A stretch of DNA of 11,686 nucleotides from an uncultured Oscillospiraceae bacterium (GTDB lineage Bacteria > Bacillota_A > Clostridia > Oscillospirales > Oscillospiraceae). The DNA lies in NCBI GenBank assembly GCA_910584605.1, contig CAJUAW010000089.1, forward strand, positions 1 to 11,686, given 5' to 3'. Both the position numbers and the translations under genes were made by a program. Shown here piece after piece: positions 6,368 through 11,686 of this stretch (positions are counted from its first letter, which is position 1; every line of letters starts with the position of its first letter). Under the pieces are notes generated by a model. That model searched no databases, was not told the DNA's origin, and saw nothing but the letters and a program-made list of their open reading frames with translations.

Positions 6368-7083
6368 TGGGGCCCCGCCTCCTCAATGGCCTGCTTCAGG
6401 TCCAGCGCCCCCACGTACCAGGCTTTGCCCACGATGGCGGCGTCCACCCCCATGCGGACCAGCGACTGGATGTCCGCGTTGCAGGACACCCCGCCGGCGG
6501 CGGTGACGGAGCAGCTGACCCCCTCCAGCAGGAACTTCAGCCGGGCGAAGGAGGGGCCGGTGAGGGCGCCGTCGGTGTCGATGTCGGTGAAGATCAGGTT
6601 CTTCACCCCCAGGGCCTCCATAGACTTGGCGAAGTCCAGGTAGTGGATGCCCTCCTCCTTCACCCAGCCGTCGGTGCGCACCAGGCCGTCCTTGGCGTCT
6701 ACCCCCACGGCGATGCGCTCCGGGCCGAACCGGTCCACGGCGGCCTTGACAAAGTCCGGGTCGCGGACGGCGGCGGAGCCGAGGATGGCCCGCCACACCC
6801 CCAGGGAAAAGACCTCCTCCAGGTCCTGCATGGAGCGGATGCCGCCGCCCAGCTCGGTTTTCAGCCCGACCTGAACCACAGCCTGGACCAGCTCCGAATG
6901 TTTGCGCACGCCGTCCTTGGAGCCATCCAGGTCCACCACGTGGAGGTACCGGGCTCCGGCCTCATAGAAGGTCTTTGCGGTGGCGACGGGGTCGCCGGCC
7001 ACCTGCTGGACCGTGTTGAAATCGCCCTTCAGGAGACGGACGACCTTGCCGTCCTTCAAGTCGATGGCGGGGATGATGATCAT
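6364..7083 (-). CDS. hisA: ProFAR isomerase (HisA)
   Basis: HisA carries out the Amadori rearrangement of ProFAR to PRFAR, the substrate of HisHF. It is a 239-residue (beta/alpha)8 barrel, normal for the family. MIIIPAIDLKDGKVVRL opens the protein with D8 as a catalytic acid/base, and D129 (GVDAKDG) is the second. TELGGGIR (77-83) and FTDIDTDGALTGP (165-177) are phosphate-binding and family segments. An in-frame ATG lies 24 bases further up, but ATG 7083 is chosen because a very strong AAGGAGGAA (7098-7090) precedes it and it yields the canonical N-terminus. That site overlaps the hisH stop codon. W140 and the isolated HisA fold do not suggest a PriA-type dual enzyme, and no trp genes are present. 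Confidence 0.96.
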   Translation of the reverse strand: MIIIPAIDLKDGKVVRLLKGDFNTVQQVAGDPVATAKTFYEAGARYLHVVDLDGSKDGVRKHSELVQAVVQVGLKTELGGGIRSMQDLEEVFSLGVWRAILGSAAVRDPDFVKAAVDRFGPERIAVGVDAKDGLVRTDGWVKEEGIHYLDFAKSMEALGVKNLIFTDIDTDGALTGPSFARLKFLLEGVSCSVTAAGGVSCNADIQSLVRMGVDAAIVGKAWYVGALDLKQAIEEAGPQ

Positions 7084-7096
7084 GGTGTGTTCCTCC

Positions 7097-7714
7097 TTAT
7101 AATTCACAAAACGCCTTTAAGATGTTCCGTCCAACCTGCCCGCTCTTCTCCGGGTGGAATTGGACGCCGTATATGTTGTCTCGGGCCGCCGCCGCCGTCA
7201 GCTCGGGGCCGTACTCGGCGGTGGCGATGGTATGCGCCTGGCAGTTTGCCGCGTAGAAGGAGTGGACAAAGTAGACGCAGTCCCCCTCCTGGATGTACCG
7301 GAACAGGGGGCTGACCGCCCTGTCTTTGGGGAAGTGCAGGGCGTTCCAGCCGATGTGGGGCACCTTGTACCCCTCCGGAATGAGGGGGCGGATGGGCTGG
7401 ACCGAGCCGGGGATCAGGCCCAGGCCGCCGTGAAAGCCGTATTCGGTGCTGAAGTCGAAGAGCAGCTGCATTCCCAGACAGATGCCCAGCAGGGGTTTTC
7501 CCTGCGCGGCCTCCCGGAGGACAGCCCGGTCCAGTCCGGAGCGGCACAGAGCGTCCGCCGCGTCCCCGAAGGCACCCACGCCGGGGAGAATGATCCGGTC
7601 CGCCTGGGCCAGGACGGCCTGGTCCCCGGTGATGGTCACCTCCGCGCCGGCGGCGCGCAGGGAGCTGCTCAGGGAAAACAGGTTGCCCACCCCGTAGTCC
7701 ACAATGGCCAGCAT
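7097..7714 (-). CDS. hisH: Imidazole glycerol phosphate synthase, glutaminase subunit
   Basis: HisH is a class I glutamine amidotransferase that releases ammonia from glutamine and channels it into HisF. The 205 residues match the family. The catalytic triad is visible: C79 in GICLGMQLLF, and H187 and E189 in GVQFHPEKS. The N-terminus MLAIVDYGVGNLFSLSSSL and ILPGVGAFGDA (42-52) are also typical, and HIGWN (120-124) lies at the HisF interface. ATG 7714 shares one base with the hisB stop (TGATG), a classic coupling arrangement. A longer frame upstream is ignored because it would run through hisB. hisA follows after 13 bases. Confidence 0.97.
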   Translation of the reverse strand: MLAIVDYGVGNLFSLSSSLRAAGAEVTITGDQAVLAQADRIILPGVGAFGDAADALCRSGLDRAVLREAAQGKPLLGICLGMQLLFDFSTEYGFHGGLGLIPGSVQPIRPLIPEGYKVPHIGWNALHFPKDRAVSPLFRYIQEGDCVYFVHSFYAANCQAHTIATAEYGPELTAAAARDNIYGVQFHPEKSGQVGRNILKAFCEL

Positions 7715-8301
7715 CACAGCACCCCCTTGGTGGAGGGGATTTCCTGGGAAAACCGGGGGTCGATTGCCACGGCGGCTCCCAGGGAGCGGGCCAGGCTTTT
7801 GAAGGCCCCCTCGATGATGTGGTGGCTGTTCTCCCCGGCCAGCTGGGTGACATGGACCGTCATGTCCGAGCGCCGGGCGAAGGCGAGGAGGAATTCCTTG
7901 GTCAATTCGGTGTCGAAGGTCCCCACCTTCTGGGTGGGGATGTCCAGCCCGTAGCACAGCATCCCCCGGCCGCTGATGTCCACGGCGGTGAGGATCAGGG
8001 CCTCGTCCATGGGCAGGGTGCAGGAGCCGTAGCGGACGATCCCCCGCTTGTCCCCCAGGGCCTGGGCGAAGGCGTCCCCCAGGCAGATGCCGGCGTCCTC
8101 CACCGTGTGGTGGTCGTCCACCCAGGTGTCCCCCTTGCAGGTGACGGTCAGGTCGAACCGCCCGTGGCGGGCGAAGAGGGTGAGCATGTGGTCCAGAAAG
8201 CCGCAGCCGGTGTCAATCTGGCTCACGCCGGAGCCGTCCAGCTCCAGCGACAGGGTGATGTCGGTCTCCGCCGTCCGGCGGGTGAGCTCCGCCTTACGCA
8301 T
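7714..8301 (-). CDS. hisB: Imidazoleglycerol-phosphate dehydratase
   Basis: HisB dehydrates imidazole glycerol phosphate to imidazole acetol phosphate. The 195-residue monofunctional form has no HAD phosphatase domain, in keeping with the separate PHP phosphatase at the operon end. Manganese-binding motifs are present in both halves of the internally duplicated fold: FLDHML (H38), ARHGRFDL (H46), DDHHTVED (H64, H65, E68) and SHHIIEGAFKSLARSL (H160, H161, E164). ATG 8301 is served by AAGGAGG nine bases upstream, located inside the end of hisC; the two genes overlap by eight bases (ATGCGTAA). The enzyme acts as a 24-mer in characterised homologues. Confidence 0.97.
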   Translation of the reverse strand: MRKAELTRRTAETDITLSLELDGSGVSQIDTGCGFLDHMLTLFARHGRFDLTVTCKGDTWVDDHHTVEDAGICLGDAFAQALGDKRGIVRYGSCTLPMDEALILTAVDISGRGMLCYGLDIPTQKVGTFDTELTKEFLLAFARRSDMTVHVTQLAGENSHHIIEGAFKSLARSLGAAVAIDPRFSQEIPSTKGVL

Positions 8302-9370
8302 CGGTCCCCGCCTCCTTTACGATCTCCCGGACCTGGTTCAGGAAAATGTCCATCTGCTCCCGGGTTCCGATGGTCACCCGGCACCAGTCCGTAATCTCCG
8401 GCTTGTCCCAGTGCCGTACCAGCACCCCTCTGGCCTTCAGCTCCCGGTAGAGGGTGCCGCCCGCCACGGCGGGGCTGCGGGTGAAGATGAAGTTGGTCAG
8501 GCTGGGGAGGGTCTCAAAGCCCAGCTTGGCCAGCTCCTCGGTGGTGTAGGCCCGGTTGGCCTGGATTTTTTTGCTGTTTTCCACGTAATAGTCGTGGCTG
8601 TCCAGGGTGGCGAGGGCGGCGGCCATGGTCAGGCGGCTGATGTTGTAGGAGTTAAAGGAGTACTTGATCCTTTCCAGATCGGCAATCAGCCCCTCGCCGG
8701 CCAGGGCGAAGCCCAGCCGTCCCCCCGCCAGGGAGCGGAACTTGGAGAAGGTCTGGCAGACCAGCAGGTTGTCGTACCGCTGGACGAGGGGCAGGCAGCT
8801 CTCGCCGCCGAAGTCGACGTAAGCCTCGTCGATGATCACCACGTGGTTGGGGTTGGTGCGGAGGATCTCCTCAATGGCGCTGACCGGAATGGCCCGCCCG
8901 GTGGGGGCGTTGGGGTTGGCAATCACCACGTTCTGGCGGAGCCCGCAGTAGTCCCTGGGGTCCAGCGTGAAGCCCTCCCGGAGGGGGATTTCGGTGAAGG
9001 GGATCTGGAACAGGTTGGCGTACACGGGGTAGAAGCCGTAGCTGATGTTGGGGAAGGCCACGGGCCGCTCCCGGTCACAGAAGGCCATAAAGGCGAAGGC
9101 CAGCAGCTCGTCGGAGCCGTTTGCCAGAAAAATCTGCTCCGGCCTGACCCCGTACCGGTCCGCCAGCTTTTCCCGCAGGAGCCGGCCCTCCGGGTCGGGG
9201 TAGAGGTTGAGCCGTTCCGTCTCGGCGGCGTTCACCGCCGAGAGCACCTCCGGCGAGGGGGGGAAGGGGGATTCGTTGGTGTTCAGCTTCACATACCGCT
9301 TGTCCTGGGGCTGCTCCCCGGGGACGTAGGCTTCCAGGCCGTCGAAGCGGGAACTCATATACCGGCTCAT
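8294..9370 (-). CDS. hisC: Histidinol-phosphate aminotransferase
   Basis: HisC moves the amino group of glutamate to imidazole acetol phosphate, giving histidinol phosphate. It is a fold-type I PLP aminotransferase of 358 residues. Visible motifs: KLNTNESPFPPSP (28-40), NLYPDPEGRLLREKLA (55-70), ANGSDELL (83-90), NPNAPTG (152-158), D181 in IIDEAYVDF contacting the PLP ring nitrogen, and K210 in TFSKFRSLAGGRLGF forming the Schiff base. ATG 9370 is chosen because AAGGAGG lies seven bases before it and it overlaps the hisG stop as ATGA; a second in-frame ATG at 9358 has no such site. It follows hisG directly, in the place where hisD often stands in related operons. Confidence 0.95.
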   Translation of the reverse strand: MSRYMSSRFDGLEAYVPGEQPQDKRYVKLNTNESPFPPSPEVLSAVNAAETERLNLYPDPEGRLLREKLADRYGVRPEQIFLANGSDELLAFAFMAFCDRERPVAFPNISYGFYPVYANLFQIPFTEIPLREGFTLDPRDYCGLRQNVVIANPNAPTGRAIPVSAIEEILRTNPNHVVIIDEAYVDFGGESCLPLVQRYDNLLVCQTFSKFRSLAGGRLGFALAGEGLIADLERIKYSFNSYNISRLTMAAALATLDSHDYYVENSKKIQANRAYTTEELAKLGFETLPSLTNFIFTRSPAVAGGTLYRELKARGVLVRHWDKPEITDWCRVTIGTREQMDIFLNQVREIVKEAGTDA

Positions 9371-10005
9371 AGGGCCGCCTCCTTTTTGGAGCACAGGCTG
9401 TCCACCCGCCGGCACAGCCGGGTGATCTCCTCGTGCTTGAACTTGTAGCTCACCTTGTTGGCGATGAGCCGGGCGCTGATGGGCACGACCGTGTCCCGGA
9501 TCTCCAGATCGTTCTCCAGCAGGGTTTTTCCGGTCTCCACGATGTCGACGATGACGTCGCTCAGCCCCAGCAGGGGAGCCAGCTCGATGGAGCCGTGGAG
9601 CTTGATGATGTCGATGTCCCGGCTGAGGGCGCTGTAGTAGCTTTTGGCGATTTTGGGGAACTTGGTGGCCACCCGCAGCGTCTGGTCCCGGACCTCCCGG
9701 GCCCCCTTTTTTCCGGCGACGCACATCCGGCACTGGCCAACCCCCAGGTCGGCCAGCTCGTAGACCTCGGGCTGGTACTCCAGCAGGATGTCCTTTCCGG
9801 CGATGCCGACGTCGGCGGCGGCCCGCTCCACGTAGATGGCCACGTCGCTGGGCTTGACCCAGAAGTAGCGCACCCCGGCCTCCTCATTTTCAAAGACCAG
9901 CTTCCGGTTTTCCTCCCGGATGGAGGGGCAGGGGTAACCGGCCTCCTCCAGGAGCTGATAGACCCGTTCGCCCAGCCGCCCCTTGGGCAGCGCAATGTCG
10001 ATCAT
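9367..10005 (-). CDS. hisG: ATP phosphoribosyltransferase, short-form catalytic subunit
   Basis: HisG condenses ATP with PRPP to form PR-ATP, the committed step of histidine synthesis. The 212-residue protein is the short form (HisGS), which lacks the C-terminal ACT-like regulatory domain of the roughly 300-residue long form and needs HisZ to work in the hetero-octamer. ALPKGRL (5-11) is the N-terminal signature, GIAGKDIL (68-75) a core segment, and SDVIVDIVETGKTLLEN (149-165) the PRPP-binding loop. Its ATG overlaps the hisZ stop as ATGA, which fits fixed stoichiometry between the two subunits. Feedback inhibition by histidine is expected through HisZ. Confidence 0.97.
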   Translation of the reverse strand: MIDIALPKGRLGERVYQLLEEAGYPCPSIREENRKLVFENEEAGVRYFWVKPSDVAIYVERAAADVGIAGKDILLEYQPEVYELADLGVGQCRMCVAGKKGAREVRDQTLRVATKFPKIAKSYYSALSRDIDIIKLHGSIELAPLLGLSDVIVDIVETGKTLLENDLEIRDTVVPISARLIANKVSYKFKHEEITRLCRRVDSLCSKKEAAL

Positions 10006-11075
10006 GCCGGCTCACCCGCCTTTCGCACCCTCCGGAAGGTCAGCCCCTCCGGAGCCCTCCGCTCCACCCGGACGGACTGTCCCGCCCTGCGGTACCGCTC
10101 CGCCTCCTCCAGGACGGCTGCGGCGGGAGCGCCGCTGTCGTAGAGCAGCAGGAGGTCGGCGTCGCAGGACGCTTCGGTCCTCTGCAGCCGTTCCAGCAGG
10201 TTCATGTAAACGGCGAACCCGATGGCTCCGCCGTCCCGGCCCATCTGGCGGAGCAGGTTGTCGTACCGCCCCCCGGCCAGCACGCCGCTGGGCAGTCCAG
10301 GCAGGTAGCCCCGAAAGATCAGGCCGTTGTAGTAGTCCATGTTGTTGACGATGGAGAAGTCCAGCCGCAGGTGCTCCTGGGGGAGGAGGGCGCAGATCTC
10401 CCGCAGCTCCTGGAGGGCGGCGGCCATCCGCTCGGTCCGGACCATCCCCTCCAGCTGGGGCAGAAGCTCCTCCGGGGGGCCGTAGAGGGTGGCCAGACAG
10501 CACAAAAAGTCGGCCGCCTCCGAGTTGACGTTCAGCTCCCGGCAGCAGGCCCCCAGGGCGGGGACGTTTTTCTCCCCCATCAAGGCCAGCAGGCGGCTCC
10601 GGTGCCGCTCCGCCACCAGGGCCCGGTCCAGCAGTCCGGCCACAAACCCCAGATGGCTCACATCCAGCAGATACTGTCCGCTGATGGTCTCCAGACTTTT
10701 GGCCGCCAGCAGCAGCACCTCTCCCATGGCCACCAGGTCGATGGCCCCTACGCACTCCAGCCCCGTCTGCATGATCTCCCGAAACCCCTTGGTCATGGGG
10801 GAGGTGCGGTAGACGTTTTCGTTGTAATAGACCTTTTGCGGCCCGGCGCCCTCCTTGACGTTCTTCACAATGGAGAGGGTCACGTCGGGCTTCAGCGCCA
10901 TCAGCCGCCCGTCCGCGTCGGTGAAGGTGAGGATGTCCTCGCTGACCAGAAAGCTCTTGTTGCGAACGTACAGGTCATACGGCTCGAATTTGCTCATTTT
11001 GTACTGGGTATATCCGTAACGGCGGTACAGCTCACACAGCTGCCGGGCCGCCTGTTCTGTTTCAAGTTGTCCCAT
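10002..11075 (-). CDS. hisZ: ATP phosphoribosyltransferase regulatory subunit (HisRS paralogue)
   Basis: HisZ is a paralogue of the class II histidyl-tRNA synthetase catalytic domain that has lost aminoacylation and activates short-form HisG while sensing histidine. The protein has 357 residues. HisRS-like segments include LKPDVTLSIVKNV (61-73), KVYYNENVYR (81-90) with GFREIMQTGLECVG (97-110), the histidine-motif-like NMDYYNGLIFRGYLPG (245-260) and GGRYDNLLRQMG (268-279). A tRNA-synthetase role is disfavoured because there is no full anticodon-binding domain and because hisG follows directly. The frame is open 72 bases further up, but ATG 11075 has GGAAGGAGGG just before it, and the longer version would begin inside the promoter. 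It is the first gene of the operon. Confidence 0.94.
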   Translation of the reverse strand: MGQLETEQAARQLCELYRRYGYTQYKMSKFEPYDLYVRNKSFLVSEDILTFTDADGRLMALKPDVTLSIVKNVKEGAGPQKVYYNENVYRTSPMTKGFREIMQTGLECVGAIDLVAMGEVLLLAAKSLETISGQYLLDVSHLGFVAGLLDRALVAERHRSRLLALMGEKNVPALGACCRELNVNSEAADFLCCLATLYGPPEELLPQLEGMVRTERMAAALQELREICALLPQEHLRLDFSIVNNMDYYNGLIFRGYLPGLPSGVLAGGRYDNLLRQMGRDGGAIGFAVYMNLLERLQRTEASCDADLLLLYDSGAPAAAVLEEAERYRRAGQSVRVERRAPEGLTFRRVRKAGEPA

Positions 11076-11102
11076 GCTTTCCCTCCTTCCGCTTACTTTC
11101 GT

Positions 11103-11131
11103 ATAGTAGTGCAATAGAGAAGAAAAGTCAA
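11103..11131 (-). promoter_or_regulatory. hisZp: Sigma-A-type promoter of the his operon
   Basis: On the minus strand TTGACT (11131-11126) and TACTAT (11108-11103) are separated by exactly 17 bases. Transcription would begin near 11096, leaving a leader of about 20 nt, which is nearly all ribosome binding site. There is no room for a T-box, a His-codon leader peptide or an attenuator, so control would have to be by a repressor at the promoter or by enzyme feedback. Confidence 0.8.
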
Positions 11132-11135
11132 CCGA

Positions 11136-11172
11136 CAAAATAAACAAACCTGCCCCCGGATCTGGGGACAGG
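11136..11172 (-). terminator. Rho-independent terminator of the DUF4397-like gene
   Basis: Read on the minus strand, CCTGTCCCC (11172-11164) pairs with GGGGGCAGG (11157-11149) as a 9-bp stem with one G-U pair around a 6-base loop, followed by TTTGTTTATTTT. It ends about 5 bases before the -35 of the his promoter, insulating the his operon from read-through from the gene to the right. Confidence 0.85.
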
Positions 11173-11213
11173 ATATACGGTTTGCATGAAAAAAGAGGAA
11201 CCGGCCGGGGATC

Positions 11214-11686
11214 TTACTGGTCTACCAGGATCAGATTTTGAATGTTGTTGCGTCCGGAGCCGTTTTGGAGCAGGCAGACGGTGTAAATCTCCCCCTGATT
11301 TATGTTCAAAAGGAGGGAGCCAAAGGTTTCCTGGGGCGGGTAAACTCCCAGCCAGGCGGGGTCCAGCCGCTCGATGGCCAGGGTGGGGGACATAGGGGCC
11401 AGGTTGGTGTCGGCGTAGAAGAACTGGTAGGCGCCGGGGACAATCCGTTTGAAGGCGGCCGCCTCCTTAAAGCGCAGGTCGCTGTAGATCACCCGGCCGT
11501 CGCTCATGATCACGTCCAGAGGACCGCTGTTGTAGGCCAGATTGACCACCCGGAAGCTGGACCAGCCGTTGGAGGGCGGACAGCAGCGGTCAGCGATCTG
11601 AAGCAGGTCCAGCCCGCTGGCGGTGTTGATGACGGCCACGGTGGAATCGCTGTTGGCCTGGAAGGGGATGGTTTTGCGCAGATAGA
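11214..11686 (-). CDS. DUF4397-like domain protein, C-terminal part (start outside the window)
   Basis: The frame enters at the right edge (YLRKTIPFQANSDSTV) and runs to TAA at 11216-11214, giving about 156 residues without the N-terminus. An internal GTG at 11639 is open but has no reason to be the start. WSSFRVVNLAYNSGPLDVIM, DGRVIYSDLRFKEAAAFKRI and VPGAYQFFYAD follow the pattern of DUF4397: a short beta-sandwich repeat with a buried VDV-like strand, a surface DG turn and a PAGxY-like strand. Such proteins are usually exported or cell-surface, but the signal peptide region is not visible here. The function is unknown, and nothing in the sequence ties it to histidine synthesis. It has its own terminator. 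Confidence 0.65.
   Translation of the reverse strand, partial: YLRKTIPFQANSDSTVAVINTASGLDLLQIADRCCPPSNGWSSFRVVNLAYNSGPLDVIMSDGRVIYSDLRFKEAAAFKRIVPGAYQFFYADTNLAPMSPTLAIERLDPAWLGVYPPQETFGSLLLNINQGEIYTVCLLQNGSGRNNIQNLILVDQ

Noticed and set aside
5678..6643. 321-residue plus-strand frame opposite hisF/hisA
   Set aside because: Shadow of two well-supported genes; no ribosome binding site and no recognisable domain.
8048..9448. 466-residue plus-strand frame opposite hisB/hisC
   Set aside because: Runs antisense across two certain his genes, is Gly/Val/Gln-rich without motifs, and reflects codon bias.
11076..11147. Longer N-terminus for HisZ from 11147
   Set aside because: The extra 24 residues would be encoded by the promoter and leader; a strong ribosome binding site precedes ATG 11075.
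1..11686. CRISPR array, insertion sequence, phage or toxin-antitoxin genes
   Set aside because: No regularly spaced direct repeats, transposase, integrase or phage-like proteins were seen on either strand; apart from the edges the window is two metabolic operons.

Overview
The window looks like chromosomal DNA of a high-GC Clostridia member, probably the Oscillospiraceae / Flavonifractor-Lawsonibacter type. That placement is inferred from very GC-rich third codon positions, strong AGGAGG ribosome binding sites, sigma-A-like promoters with 17-base spacers, U-tract terminators, and a histidine operon built on short-form HisG plus HisZ, a HisIE fusion and a PHP-type histidinol-phosphatase. No marker gene fixes the genus.

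Layout, left to right. 1-235 is AT-richer DNA (about 44% G+C by my count) with no credible gene. A tRNA-Pro(GGG) gene with encoded CCA lies on the minus strand at 273-349, with its own promoter (381-409) and terminator (236-271). A gene-poor stretch follows. A plus-strand operon then starts from a promoter at 606-634: ridA (678-1052), a diaminopropionate ammonia-lyase gene (1131-2339) and a 585-residue ROK/ASKHA-like protein of unknown role (2344-4101). Convergent to it is a minus-strand histidine operon (11075 down to 4141), in transcription order hisZ-hisG-hisC-hisB-hisH-hisA-hisF-hisIE-hisJ. One perfect hairpin flanked by A and T runs (4101-4138) can terminate both operons. At the right edge is the 3' part of a minus-strand gene with a DUF4397-like domain, whose terminator almost touches the his promoter.

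How the genes work together. The plus-strand operon reads as a small amino-acid catabolic unit. The lyase converts 2,3-diaminopropionate to pyruvate and ammonia through reactive 2-aminoacrylate, which RidA is known to hydrolyse. The third gene has recognisable sugar-kinase-type phosphate loops and a catalytic Asp but lacks the ROK zinc motif and carries an unrecognised N-terminal domain; it is the least explained protein here. The his operon encodes every step from PRPP + ATP to histidinol except the last enzyme: hisD (histidinol dehydrogenase), expected near hisG/hisC, is absent. Most his junctions overlap by 1-8 bases, and the leader is only about 20 nt, too short for a T-box or classical attenuator.
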